Shown here one piece after another: positions 46,601 through 57,796 of a stretch of DNA of 64,000 nt. The DNA lies in the NCBI RefSeq assembly GCF_047663525.1, contig NC_092612.1, positions 715,501-779,500 on the forward strand, read 5' to 3'. Every line of letters starts with the position of its first letter. Positions within the stretch are counted from its first letter, which is position 1. The DNA is from Anas platyrhynchos. Lineage: Eukaryota; Chordata; Aves; Anseriformes; Anatidae. Below the pieces are notes generated by a model. The model was not told the DNA's origin. It ran no database searches and saw only the letters and a list, made by a program, of their open reading frames with translations. A program made the translations under genes and the position numbers.

Positions 46601-49600
46601 GCTGGGAGGGCTCTGGGGACCCCACGGAGACCGATGGGGGCACCCCCGGGCTCTTACACAGCACCGTGACGAAGGCTGAGGCTGAAGGTGGCTTCCAGAG
46701 CCCGTTGCTGGCGACGCAGGTGTATTTGCCGGCGTCGTCCGGGGTGGCTCGCTGCAGCAGGAGGCTCCCGTCCACCAGGATGCGCACCCGGGCCTGGAGG
46801 TGGCTGCGAGGGGAGGAGAGGGTGGGAGTGAGGGTGGCAGCAGGCACCCGGGACGGGTGAAGCTCTCCGGCACGCACCGTGCTCCAACGCAGCCGTTGGG
46901 GATTTGGTGAGGTCCCCGCGCCTCCGACGGCCACCAGGAGCCTGCAGCCACCTCGGTGCCACCCCCAGCACCACGTCCCCAACCGTACCTGAGGTGGAAG
47001 ACGTTGCTGCTGCCCTGGAACCAGGTGTAGGTGAGGTTCCCCGGGTACGCCTCGGCCTGGCACGCCAGAAAGGCATCCTGAGAGATGTTAACGGTGACGT
47101 TCTGCGGCGGCACCACGATGACGGGCGGCCCTGCAGCAGGGGGGGGACGCAGGGGACAGTGAGGGGCCTGGGGACCGTGCCACGGACCCCGTGACGCCGC
47201 CAGGGCTCGGCGAGCGGCCCCACTCCTACCCTGCACGAGCACGCGGGTGGTGTGGGTGATGGTGCCCTCCTTGCTGGAAGCGTGGCACGTGTAGGTGCCC
47301 GCGCTGGCGCGCTCCACCACGGCGATGCTCAGCGTCCCGTTCCTCACCTGCAACGTCACCGGTGGCCACCGAGGCTCTCAGGACCGTGGCCCTGTAGCCA
47401 GGGCTCGCTCTCCAGCCACGTGGAGAGCGTCGCTGTGCCCCCTGAGACTCGCCCCCCAACCCCAAAGTCCCCCCCCGGGGGGACGCTGAGCATCGCCGTG
47501 CTCACCTGCACCGCGTCCCCGCTCTGCACGGCCAGGTCGCTCCGCTTCCAGATGACCACGGGCTGGGGGTTGCCGACGGCCGTGCAGGTGAGGCTCAGCG
47601 CCTCCCGGTCCCGCACCTCCACGAAGGCTGGGGGGGTCTCCAGGAAGGTGGGGGGTGCTGTGAAGGCAAACACAGACCCTCAGTCCTGGGAACGAGCGGA
47701 TCCAGCCCCAGCCCCAGCTCCTCCTGCACCGGGGGGACGACGAAATCCTCCCCCCATCCTCATTTCACAAAGCCAAGCGGAGAAGGTGCGGGCACGGGGT
47801 GCACCACGACCGCTCCCCCACCCCAAATCCAGCCCTCAGACCGGGCTCAGCACCCCGAGAGCAGCACAGGGCAGGGCAGGCAGCAGCCTGGGCTCGTGCT
47901 GGCGGCTCCAACCCGTACCGTTGACGGTGAGGTGGATCCAGGTGCCGTTCTGGAAGTCGGCGTCGGCGCTGGGCCGGTCGAGGAAGAGCACGCGGCACTC
48001 GTACCAGCCCTGGTCCTCGGCACGCAGCAGGTCGATGCGCAGCGAGGCGCCTTCCTCGATCCGCACGCGACCTGCCGAGCCAGAAACGTTTGCCCCAAGC
48101 GGCTCGGGGACATCCCCGTCCCCGGGGCCACCACCTCCGCAGAGCACCCGCCCATGCAGGGGCCTCCCTGCTCCCCTAAAGCCCTCGGGCTGGCACCAAA
48201 ACCCCTCCCCGGTGCCTTTTGGCACCCGCAGCCTCGGCTCGGATCTCCCCCGGGGCTCCCCCCTCAGGAACCCTGCTCAGCCCCGACCACGCCGTGCACC
48301 CCTGCACCTTCCTGCTCCTGGTGGTGCTGCGGGGTCTGGATGAGCCCCTTGCCCACTCTGGGGGCACCAGGGGGCTGCCTGATGGTGGGGTGCTCGCCCC
48401 GAGCCGGCCCCTCTGATGATGATGATGAGGAGGAGGAGGATAAGGACCTCAAGCAAGAGCGAGCGCAGCCCCCTAATCCCCCAGGCTATTATCAGAGCCT
48501 TAATCGGCTCAGGCATGCAGCAGGCAATAGGCTCAGCACCACCGGGGTGCGCTCAGCACCGCGGCACCCCCAGACCCAGCTGCACCCCCGCCTCAGCCCT
48601 CTGCGTGCCCTCACCCGAGGTGGCCCCTTGGGACCGCGGGGCAGGGCCACGGTGGTGACCAGCACCCAAAGGTGCCCGGGAGCAGCACCTTTGCCAGGGG
48701 TTTCCCTCAAATCAAGTTTTTTTGGAACACCCCCAACAGCCCCAGCCGGAGCTGGGTGTCCCCACAGGTCCCCACATGGGTGCTGCACCCGGCCAGACAA
48801 GCCCAGCGAGGAGGAGGAGGAGGAAAAGGAGGAGGAAGAGCGGCAGGACCCGGCAGGCTGGTCGGGCAGGGCGGTTTGGGGACGGGATCGGCGCGGAGAC
48901 GCGTTGTGCGGACGCAGCACAGCAACACGTGCTCCCCAAGTTTCTTCCACCCCCCCAAAAAAATCTGCTTCTCTGTGGGGGCTGATGGACGTAGCCGGGT
49001 GCCTTCGGCCTCATCCTGCACCCGCAGCGCCAAGCGGCAGCGCGAGGGCCGGGAGCCCTGGGCCCCGCAGGCTGCTGAACAAAGGTCCCTTTGGCAGGGC
49101 TCTGAGAGCCCTGGGGACGCCCCCAGCCTCTCCCTAATCCCCCCCTCGCCGGCCCCAACCCCTCCTCCTCCTCGCCCAGCGCCCGGCCGATAACAAAACC
49201 CCAGAAAAAAAACAACAAAACCGCCGCTGCCCTCCCGCCCCGCATCCCCCAGCGCCTGGCAACCGCCATTCAAAAGGGGACACAAAGGGGACGCGGTGGC
49301 TGGGGACCACCAGCACCAGTTGATGGCAGGGGGGGGGGGAGAAACGGCCCCGTCACCCCCCAGGGACACAGGGGCTTTGAGGGGCGCAGCCCACCCTCGT
49401 CCCCGAGGTGTCCCCAAAGTGCCTGGGTGACACAGGTGGCGGTCAGGGGCTTGCTGGGTGACACCTGAGCCGCTTTGCCTGCTCCGAGCTCTCGGCTGCG
49501 GGGCTGAGCCTGGGGGCCCCTTGCCTGACCCCACGTCCCCCCCCGGGGAGGATCGAGGGCCAGCTGCCACCCTGCAGCCCCCCTCTGTAGGGTCCCCGTC

Positions 49601-50676
49601 CCCTCCGTCCCCACCACTGAGCCTGGTGGCAGCGCCCTGGGGTGCTGGTGGCACCGTCGGGGACACGGCTGGGGGCTGGCGGGACGCGGGGAGGGCGCAG
49701 CAGGATGGGGCCGAGCCCTTTGTGCCGGGGGGAAACCTGAGATCCCGCAGGTAACGGGAGCCGGGGGGCCCCCGGGAGGCAGGTGCCGAGGGTTTGGTGT
49801 CACCGTGAGGTTTGGTGTCACCGCCGATCCCACGGAGCCACCCGGAAAGGTGCTGGCAGTGGGGAGCACCCCAAAATTGCTCCTGCCCCGTGCTGGCGGC
49901 TCCTTCCTCACCCCTACCTGTGGCCGGGCTCCACCTGCGGCACATTTTTTGGGCAGTTTCGGCCGCCGAGGCCGGATCCCGTCAGACCGGGCCCCCCCCC
50001 AATTTGGCCCCGAGCACCCGGTGGGGGCGAGGAGCGGCCTCCCACGCCGCGGCCCCGCTTGGCCCCGAATCCCGGCCCCACCGAGTGGCTTCACCCAAAT
50101 CCCTTCCCCGAGCACGGCTCGCTCGGCCGAGGGGTGCAGGGTGGGGGATCCATCCCGAGCGGGGTGCCCGGTGCTCCCGGTGCTCCCGGTGCCACTCACC
50201 GAGGTACTCGGGGTCGACGCGGGGCGAGTAGAGGCCGAACTTGATGAAGATGGGGAGGACGAAGCCGACGCGCACCCACTCGATGACGTAGAGCGGCGGG
50301 CGGCTCTGGCGGGCACCCAGCAGGTCGCAGCCCAGCACCGCGCTGTCCCCGACGCGGCCCACCACGGCCCCGCTCGGCCCGCTGCCTGCACGGGGCACCG
50401 GGAGCACCGGGAACACCAGTAACACCAGTAACACCAGTGGCACCGGTAACACCGGTGGCACTGGGAGCACGGGTGGCACCGCGCCCCCTCCTCCCATCCC
50501 ATCCCGTCCATCCCATCCCTTCCCATCCCATCCATCCCATCCCGTCTCACCCTGTCTGGTCCCATCCCAGTCCCCGGTTCCCATTCCGGTTCCCGGTCCC
50601 GGTTCCCGGTGCCCTTACCCTCAGCCCCGGTGCCGGCGAGCAGGCTGAGGAAGGCCGCACGTAGCCACCACCGCAT
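41636..50676 (-). CDS. IGSF9: IGSF9 (Dasm1/Turtle homolog), neural adhesion protein
   Basis: Type I membrane Ig/fibronectin adhesion protein acting in dendrites and inhibitory synapses. Twenty exons: 50619-50676, 50200-50385, 47919-48071, 47506-47657, 47230-47347, 46989-47130, 46658-46803, 46438-46580, 46217-46357, 46008-46124, 45465-45615, 45206-45329, 44931-45106, 44575-44825, 44395-44479, 43864-44034, 43674-43719, 42226-43362, 41972-42123, 41636-41811. All phases close; 1274 residues (human 1179). Signal peptide MRWWLRAAFLSLLAG, five Ig domains (CDLLGARQSRPPLYVIEWVR; WYECRVLFLD; TYTCHASS; YTCVASN; YTCTPYNS; WECTATN), two FN3 domains (GFDGGYFQRFSVWYTP; LVPGLIKDAFYEFRLVAF), transmembrane LAGVIGGICFLSVAVIFS, and a Pro-rich tail with LQYLSLPFFKEM and RGSLTSQSSGRGSASFLRPP. 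It ends ATLL, the same C-terminus as human, a likely PDZ ligand. Exon 18 encodes a long Glu run. Confidence 0.95.
43018..43062. repeat. IGSF9: Coding GAG/GAA microsatellite in IGSF9 exon 18
   Basis: Tandem CTC/TTC on plus, encoding about a dozen consecutive Glu in the cytoplasmic tail. It is absent from human IGSF9 as I recall it, and likely to vary in length. Confidence 0.9.
43609..43640. repeat. (ATG)n microsatellite in IGSF9 intron 17
   Basis: About ten perfect GAT/ATG trinucleotides, 35 bases from the exon 17 donor. Confidence 0.95.
45655..45790. repeat. CCCATCCCAATCCCTTGTCC minisatellite in IGSF9 intron 10
   Basis: About seven copies of a roughly 18-20 base unit. Confidence 0.92.
48072..50199 (-). 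other. IGSF9 intron 2
   Basis: The largest IGSF9 intron, 2.1 kb. It contains a short GATGAGGAGGA tract at 48415-48440 and otherwise unique GC-rich sequence. No exon with Ig similarity seen. Confidence 0.65.
50395..50600. repeat. Two microsatellite-like arrays in IGSF9 intron 1
   Basis: (CACCGGTAACACCAGTAA)-type units at 50395-50475 are followed by CCATCCCATCCCGTC units at 50490-50600. Confidence 0.88.
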
Positions 50677-53214
50677 AGCCCAGCTCCCCGGCCCGCTGCT
50701 CCCGGTGGCGGCGGGGGACAGGCGGCCACCGAGGGGCGGGCGGGGAGATCACCGGGCACCGGCGACCGGTTACCGGCTGCCACCGGGGGGTCAAGGCCGG
50801 AGCTCGGCAGGGCTCGGCCGGGCTGCCCGCGGCGCTCTGGCCCCGGCCGGGGGGCGCTGGGGGCTCCTCATGCCCGCCCCGGGCCCCGCGGCTCCGCTCC
50901 GCGCCCCGCGCCGCCGCCACCGGGCGGCCGCCGCCAAAGCCACGGTGGTGGGCGGGGCTTGGGCAGGCCCCGCCCCGCCGCGCTGCCGATTGGCTGCTGG
51001 CTCGGCAGCGGGCGGCCAATAGCGGGGAGGGGAGGGGAGGAGGGGACGCGGGGGGTGATGGGAGGTGTAGTTCTGGGGGGTGGGGATGGGGGTGGAGGGG
51101 ACACGGGTGGGTGACACGGGGTGGGACACGGGTGGGGGACACGGGTGGGTGATAGGTGGGTGATACGGGTGTGGACACCAGTATAGGACATGGGTGTGAC
51201 ACACTGGGGGGTGACACCAGTGGGTGGCACTGGTGTGGGACACTGATGGGTGACACTGGTGGGTGACACTGGTGTGTGACTGGTGGGTGACACTGGTGTG
51301 GGACACGAGTGGGTGACATTGGTGGGTGATAGGTGGGTGACACAGATGTGGGACACCAGTGTAGGAAATGGGTGTGGGACACTGGTGTGTGGCACCAGTG
51401 GGTGACACTGGTGGGTGATGGGTGACGCTGGTGTGTGACTGGTGTGGGACACTGGTGTGGGACACAGGTGGGTGACATGGGTGTGTGACACTGGTGGGTG
51501 ACAGGTGTGTGACACAGGTATGGGACATGGCTGAGTGATACTGGTGTAGGACCCTGGGGGGTGACACTGGTGGGTGACGTGGGTGAGTGATACTGGTGGG
51601 TGACACTGGTATGTGGTGGGTGACACTGGTGTGGGACTGGTGTGGGACACAGGTGTGTGACATGGGTGTAGGACCCTGGTGGGTGACACTGGTGTGTGCC
51701 ATGCCGTGCCACACCATGTCCAGCCCTGTGCTGGGGACACCCCACCCGTGCCACCCTATGGCACACCCGTGACCGCCACCAACCCCCGGCCGCCCCCCGT
51801 GACCGCCCCCACCCCGGGGCTCTCCCCGTGCCCTCTCGCACCCCGGCCGTCACCCCTCTAATCCCCTCCTCACCCCGTCCCCTACGGCCACCGGAGCCGT
51901 GTCCCCAGCCCGCGGGGCTGAGCCGGAGCTGGGCCGCCCGCCAGCCCCGGGGGCTCTGCTACTGGGGGCACTGGTGTGGGGTCACCCCTCTGTGTCCCGG
52001 CCCCCCCGGTGCTGCCCGGCCACGCGTGGCCGTGCCGGGTCCCTCTTGGCATCACCACTCGGGGACGTTGGTGCTGAGCCCCCCGTCCCGACCCCATCCC
52101 CAGGACGGGGGTCCTCCCGTGCCCCCCTTTTGGCCAGTCCCGGTGTGGCCCCCAGCGCACGGGAGCCTATTAAGGCCAGAGCTAAAGTGAGATTTGTTCA
52201 AGGCAGTAATTCTGTGGGTAAGCTGCTTTCCGGCACCTCGCAGCCCCATGGGAGTCCTGCGGCTCCCTGGGCTTAGGCGCCGTGGTTGGACCTCGCTGCC
52301 CCGTCCCCGTCCCCTTTCGTGTCCCCAAATCCTCCACGCGGGGCCTTTCCCCCCCCCTCACCCCAGCCGCTCGTGTCCCGGGATGGGGCCAGGCAGATGG
52401 GTGACCCCAAATGTCCCTTGTCCCCACATGGGGCCATGGTGTCACCCATGGGGGACGGACACGGACAGTCCCCAAGACCCCAACCCGGGGTGCAGGGTGG
52501 CACCGAGGGCAGCTCTGTGTCACTTTGGGGTGCCCACGTCCCCACAGCCACCCTCCTCCCATCCCTGCTGGCTCCCAACCACCCCAAGCCACCACCCTCG
52601 CGTGTCATTTCTGAGGGACGATGATGGCATTTTGGGGTCTCAGGGGGATGTCTGGGGACACTGGGGCTGCCTGGTGGAGGTGACAGCCCCCCAGAGCCCC
52701 CCCAACCTTCCCAGCGGGGGCCGTGCTGGTACCCGGCGCGTGCTGGATGCTCCCGGCCATGTGCCCCGCGCACGGGAACGGGGACGGTGACGCTTCTGGC
52801 ACTCCGGATTTAAGTGCCACCAAGGTTAGGAGCAGCTGAGAAGAGATTTTCAGGATTGGGCTTTTGGACGGAGATGCCTAAATTCCAGCTTAGCTCCCGT
52901 TTAAGCGTCCACGTCCCGGGCCGGCCCTGGGGCGCTGACGTGGCCGCACGGCATCGCCGCTTTGGCGAGCGACCAGCTCTGGGGCTCGCGGGGTTGAGAC
53001 CCGGGACGGGGTCCCCGCAGCACCTCAGGGTGCAGCCGCAGGGCGTCCCCAACCCTGGGGCGCCCCGAGGAGGCTGTCGGGGGATGCCTGGGGACGGAGG
53101 TTTGGTGCCATGGCGTTAGGGGATGGCACCAGGTCGCCTGGATAGCTGGCGCAGGGGGGTTGCAGCAGGGGTTGTGTTTGAACCACGAGGTGGAAAGAAG
53201 CCACCGAAAAGTCC
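50677..53214. other. IGSF9-DUSP23 intergenic region
   Basis: CpG-island promoter of IGSF9, the minisatellite listed separately, then 51720-53210 of unique-looking sequence. The patch 52800-52910 is AT-richer than its surroundings and may be an old repeat remnant, family unknown. No gene found. Confidence 0.6.
51060..51720. repeat. GGGTGACACTGGTG minisatellite upstream of IGSF9
   Basis: About 600 bases of degenerate 14-base units (GGGTGACACTGGTG, GTGGGACACGGGTG), starting about 390 bases upstream of the IGSF9 start, beyond its CpG island (50680-51050). Confidence 0.92.
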
Positions 53215-53220
53215 TTTAAT
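53215..53220 (-). terminator. DUSP23: DUSP23 polyadenylation signal (ATTAAA)
   Basis: Minus-strand ATTAAA about 250 bases after the DUSP23 stop. Confidence 0.6.
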
Positions 53221-53471
53221 AGGGGGGGACACGGGGTGGATGGTGGCACCGCAGGGCTGGGCAAGGCTCCCCCAGGACATCAGGGCGAGCATCTCCTTCC
53301 ACCTCCATCCGGCACACGCTGCTCGGGGAGAAACTCCAGCTCACGCCTCCTCGGGGTCCCTTCCAGCGCTGTGCGGCGAGGCAGATCCATGTGGGATTTG
53401 GGCTTTCAGACCCCACAGCCGTGGCTCTGCGGCACAGGAACCCCCCCGGGGGGGTGAGGGGGGGGCTGCAC

Positions 53472-54472
53472 CTACCTGAGGTGCTGGTGGAACTGGATGA
53501 CGGCTTCCTCCTGCTCCCGCGTCTCGATGGAGCCCGGCCGCAGCCTGCGGATCTCCCGGATGGCGGCGGCGCCGCTCAGCGCCCGCGCCTTCACCAGGTA
53601 GCAGGCCAGCAGCGTGCCCGTGCGCCCGTGGCCCAGCAGACAGTGCACCGCCACCGCCTGGCCGGCACAGCCGTGAGGGCCTCGCCTGCCACTCGGTGTC
53701 ACCTCCACCCTGGTGTCACCTCTGCATTGATGTCACCTTCACCCTGGTGTCACCTCTACCCTGGTGTCACCTCCCGTTCGGTGTCACCTTCACCTTGGTG
53801 TCACCTCCACCTTGGTGTCACTTCACTCTTGGTGTCACCTCACTCTTGGTGTCACCTCTGCATTGGTGTCACCTCCACCTTGGTTTCACCTCCACCTTGG
53901 TGTCACTTCACTCTTGGTGTCACCTACACCTTGGTGCCACCTCGCTCCTGGTGTCACCTCGCTGTTGGTGTCACCTCCTGCTTGGTGCCACCTCCACCTT
54001 AGTGTCACCTCCACCTTGGTACCACCTCCTTCTTGGTGCCACTCACCTTGGCATCACCACCCCATACCACTGCCACCTGCATCACCCCTTTGGCATCACC
54101 CCCTGGGCATCACCCCCTGGGCATCACCTCCCCCTCAGTGCCACCTCCCCCCCGGTGTCACCTCCCTCCTGGTGCCACCCCCTTGCTGTCACCCCCTTCG
54201 GGCCGTACCTCCCCGCGCCCGTTGGCCTCCTCCACCAGCTGCAGGAAGCTCTGGATCTGCCCGGGGGTCGGGGGGGTGAAGTCGGGCACGCGGATCCGAT
54301 GGAGCTGCACCGCGGGGCAGCAGCCGTGGTGGGGGGGGGGCCGCTCCGACAGGGACACCAGGTGCCGAACGCCCTGGCCCAGCAGGAACCGGTAATGCCC
54401 CGGTTCCCGCGGCATCGCCAGCCCCGCCAGCCGCCCCTCCGCCACCCACGAGAAGTTGGGGGGCTCCACCAT
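53472..54472 (-). CDS. DUSP23: DUSP23 (VHZ), small dual-specificity phosphatase
   Basis: Cytosolic atypical dual-specificity protein phosphatase, essentially a bare catalytic domain. Two coding exons, 54209-54472 and 53472-53657, phase 0, 149 residues (human 150). Start MVEPPNFSWVAEGRLAGLAM matches human closely; GVRHLVSLSERPPPH and RIRVPDFTPPTPGQI (general-acid Asp in VPDF) follow. The catalytic loop HCLLGHGRTGTLLACYLVK has the HCX5RT signature, then EIRRLRPGSIETREQEEAV. The stop TAG falls within AGGTAGGT, which also looks like a donor; ending here fits the human length. The intron between the exons is a 17-base minisatellite. An upstream non-coding exon is implied by the acceptor at 54476-54478, three bases before the ATG. 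Confidence 0.94.
53697..54190. repeat. 17 bp minisatellite in DUSP23 intron
   Basis: About 25-30 copies of CTTGGTGTCACCTCCAC fill almost the whole intron. Because 17 is not a multiple of 3, all frames cycle and stay open. Confidence 0.96.
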
Positions 54473-54478
54473 CACCTG

Positions 54479-55760
54479 CGGGGACCGGCACCAGGGGCCA
54501 GAGCTGCCACGTGCCCTGGGGAGGGGGCTGGGATGGGGAACCCTGGTCAAAATCTGGGGACCCCCCTGGCCATGACCCCCAGCACAACAGGGAGGGGACC
54601 CCCAGGTTATGCCCCCTAGGACCCTCCAGACAGACCCCAAGATCCCAAGCCAGGAGCCCAGAGCAGGGCCCCCCAGGACCCCCCAGACCCCAATCAGGCT
54701 CCCTAGGACCCCCCAGCCATGACCCCCCAGCACCACAGGGCTGGGACCCCCAGGCTGTGCCCCCTAGGACCCCCCAGACAGACCCCAAAATCCCAGGCCA
54801 GGCCCCCCAGGCCCCCAACCAAGATCCCTAGGACCCCCCCCAACCCATGACCCCCAACACCCCTAACCCAGACCCCCCCAGGACCCCCAGCCGGGCCCCT
54901 CAGACCCCCCTGACCATGCTCTCTGGGCCCCCCCAGCCCCCCAAAACCCTGCAAAACCCCCCCCCAAACCCCCAGGCCAACCTCCGCCAGCCCCCCCGCC
55001 ACCCCCCGCAGCCCCCCGGGCCGGCTCCCCCCGAACCCCCCGGACCCCCCCACCCGGGCCCAGCCCCCCCAGCCCCCCCGGACCCCCTCCCGGACCCCTT
55101 TTTGTTTATTCCGGCCCCAAAAGGGCCCGTGCCCCCCTCCCCCCCCCCGCCACGCACAGGCCCGCCCCCGCCGCAGGCCCGGCCCCGCGGCCTGCTCCGA
55201 CCGGGGGCCCCCGCACCGGGCCCGGCCCCCTCCGGAACGGCCCCGGGACCCCCCCAGCGCCCCCCCCCGGGCTCCGCCGTACCGGGGAGGCCGCTCGGGG
55301 GGGGGTGGCGGAGCCGGGGCCCGGAAGCGGCTGCAGGGAGCGGAGCCGCCACCGGGAGGCGGCGGCGGCGGTGCCGGGGCTGCAGTGACCGGGGGGGGGG
55401 CACCGGAGCTGCCCCCCCCAGGGTCACCGGGACACCGGGGCTGCTCCCCCCGGGATGTCAGGACACCGGGGCTGCCCCCCCCAGGACACCGGGACACCGG
55501 GGCTGCTTCCCCCCTGGTTGCCCCCTCCCGGTGCTTTGCCCCCACCCTGCTGCCATCTCCGTGTCCCCCCCCCCCTCCCATCCCCTTTGTCCCCAACCTC
55601 GGTGGCCCCCCCAGGTTGGGAAGCCCCCACTCAGCCCTGCTCCATTTGTACTCATGGAGGGGATACAGGGGGGTTGTCCCCAGGGTGGGACAAGGGGGAC
55701 ACCTCTCCTGTGCCCCCCCCCCCAGGGATAAAATCCTCCATGGCCACTGCTTTTCAACCC
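54479..55760. other. DUSP23 upstream region
   Basis: CCCCCAGGACC-type degenerate repeats at 54540-54960, an extremely GC-rich CpG island at 55100-55400 (likely DUSP23 promoter and first exon), then GGGACACCGGGGCTGC repeats at 55400-55510. No other gene seen. Confidence 0.6.
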
Positions 55761-55770
55761 CGTTTCTTCA

Positions 55771-55776
55771 TTTATT
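55771..55776 (-). terminator. Pentraxin A polyadenylation signal
   Basis: AATAAA on minus (TTTATT on plus), about 340 bases after the pentraxin A stop. Confidence 0.65.
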
Positions 55777-55804
55777 TGGTGCTGGGCGGTTACACGGTGG
55801 TGAT

Positions 55805-56055
55805 GGGGAGGGGGACATGGGGACATGGGGATGGGGACATTGGGATGGGGACATTGGGATAGGGACATGGGGACATTGGGATGGGGACATTGGGATAGGG
55901 ACATGGGGACATTGGGATGGGGTTATTGGGATGGGGACACTGAGATAGGGACATGGGGATGGGGACACTGAGATAGGGACATGGGGATGGGGACATTGGG
56001 ATAGGGACGGGGATATTGGGGTGGGGATATTGGGATGGGGACACGGGGACATGGG
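55805..56055. repeat. GGGACATTGGGATGGGGACAT minisatellite in pentraxin A 3' UTR
   Basis: About fourteen 12-24 base units between the stop codon and the polyadenylation signal, so probably part of the mature transcript. Confidence 0.92.
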
Positions 56056-56115
56056 GACACACGACCCCGGTGGCAATCGCAGCCCGTTCGGGGCAGGGCA
56101 GGGCTGGCCCTGGGG

Positions 56116-57106
56116 TCACCCCTTGAGGTACACCTTGCCGTGGATCTTGTAGGGCAAATTCCTCCAGCCGAAGATGGGGGCGGGCAAGGGGCTGTTGTAC
56201 ATGGCGGCCCCCACCTCCCCGGTGGTCAGCTCCCTGTCCCACATGTAGACGTCCGAGATCTCCCCCACGAAGGAGTGACGGGCTTTGAAACCCCCCCCGA
56301 AGGCGTCCTGCTCCTGCCCCAGCAGGATCACGGCCTCGGCACCCACCACGTAGTCCTTCTGCAGCCCCTTGCGGGGCCAGGCCTTCCCGTTGAGCCAGAA
56401 GCGCACGATGCCGGTGGGGGACTCCCAGCTGGCGCAGACGTGCTCGCTCCCCAAAAAGCTCTCGGGGACGCGGAAGGTGACGGACTTGCCCCCCACGTGG
56501 AAGCGGTACTCGGTGGGCTTGGGCTTGAAGAGGAGGATCTCGTCGTCCTGCGTCTCGGTGGCGTAGGAGAAGAGGCTGTGGGGCCGCGTGAGGTCCGTGT
56601 AGGAGCGCAGGCACACGGTGAAGTTGAGCAGCGGCTGCTCCGGCTTCGCCCGCAGCACCACGTAGGAGTCCTTGGTCTCCCACGGGAACACGAACACTTG
56701 GTTCACCAGGTCTGGGAGAGGGGACAAAGAGGGGGCTGCTCCTGGCACCAGGATGGCATCCGGCCAGATCCCCCTGGGGGGAACGGGGTCGTGAAGTGCC
56801 AGCAAGGAGGGCACCGCCAGACCCCGGGGTGGCCTCCACCACCAGAAAAAGGGCGACGTCCACCACCAAACCCAAGGGTGGCCTCCACCACCAGATCTAG
56901 AGGTGGCCTCTGCCATCAGACCTCAGGGTGGCCTCCACCGGCGTTGCATCCCCGCTGCCTTCCCCCCCTGCTGCACCCTCCACCCCTTCCCCTCTCCCCG
57001 TGGGACCCGGGGGGGCTCCTGATGCAGCCCCTCTACCCCTACCTTCCAGGGCAGCGAGGCCGAAGAGCCCTACAAGGACGAGGAGGCAGAGCTGCGGTGT
57101 CCCCAT
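56116..57106 (-). CDS. Short pentraxin A (CRP/SAP type)
   Basis: Secreted calcium-dependent pattern-recognition protein that normally forms pentamers. Two exons, 57043-57106 and 56116-56711, phase 1 junction as in CRP/APCS; 219 residues. Signal peptide MGTPQLCLLVLVGLFGLAAL, then NQVFVFPWETKDSYVVL. The pentraxin signature HxCxSWxS is present (HVCASWES), as are FTVCLRSYTDL and GQEQDAFGGGF. By CRP numbering the calcium ligands Asp60, Glu138, Gln139 and Asp140 are kept, but 61 is Asp, 147 is Lys and 150 is His, so the second calcium site looks lost. The C-terminus IHGKVYLKG is shorter than CRP. FVGEISDVYMWD is closer to SAP, but a one-to-one name is not safe. Tandem with pentraxin B. Confidence 0.93.
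56810..56945. repeat. GGTGGCCTCCACCACCAGA repeat in pentraxin A intron
   Basis: Four or five diverged copies of a unit of about 33-35 bases. Confidence 0.85.
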
Positions 57107-57646
57107 GTCCCCACGCACCCCCCGAACCCAGGCACCGGCACCGCTGTGGGGGACGAGGGGGACCCGGGAGCCACCGTGCCGCGTCCCCGGGGGCCGAAAC
57201 CCTCCCTGGGTGGGAAGCAGAGCGCTGTGGTGTGATGTCTGCCCCCAACCTTTGTCACCAAGTGCTTGGGGACGTTGACCGCTGCGGGGATGTTTGCTGA
57301 ACGCCTTTGGGGACGGGTTTGCTTCAGGGGCCGTGGCCCCGGCGAGCTGGCGGGGAGCCTGGGGACATGCGTGGGGACAGGGGACGTGGCCCTGGGGGCT
57401 TGCCCTGAGCCCCGTGTGCCCATCCCAAATCATTCCTGCTATTCCAGGTGTGTGCCGGCCCCATGGATCCGTGCCCTTCGGTTACTGCTACAGCCTCCCC
57501 GACACGTCCTGCAGCCCTGGGGAGCTGCCCAAAGCCCCCCCCCAGCCCCCCTTTAACCCCCCACATCCCCAGAAATTTATTTCTGCTCACGCCCATCCCG
57601 TCAGCCTTGCACGGAGAAGCTCTCGTGTTGCTGCTGGTGTATTTGA
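57107..57646. other. Interval between the two pentraxins
   Basis: About 540 bases between the start codon of A and the polyadenylation signal of B. No gene or repeat recognised. Confidence 0.6.
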
Positions 57647-57652
57647 TTTATT
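57647..57652 (-). terminator. Pentraxin B polyadenylation signal
   Basis: AATAAA on minus (TTTATT on plus), about 145 bases after the stop of pentraxin B. Confidence 0.75.
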
Positions 57653-57796
57653 TATAATGCTGGAAGGGGATGAAATTGGGTGTCAGTGGCCCCACTGACA
57701 GCACGAGGGGGGCGTCGGGCAGGGAAGGGGCACCCCTGGGTGACTCTGCCAGGCACAAGGGGACAGCGAGGGGACAGCGGGGGCTGAGGTGGGCTC

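Noticed and set aside
53697-54279. Long plus-strand frames with a repeating CHLHLGVTSTLVSP pattern
   Set aside because: Direct translation of the 17 bp minisatellite in the DUSP23 intron.
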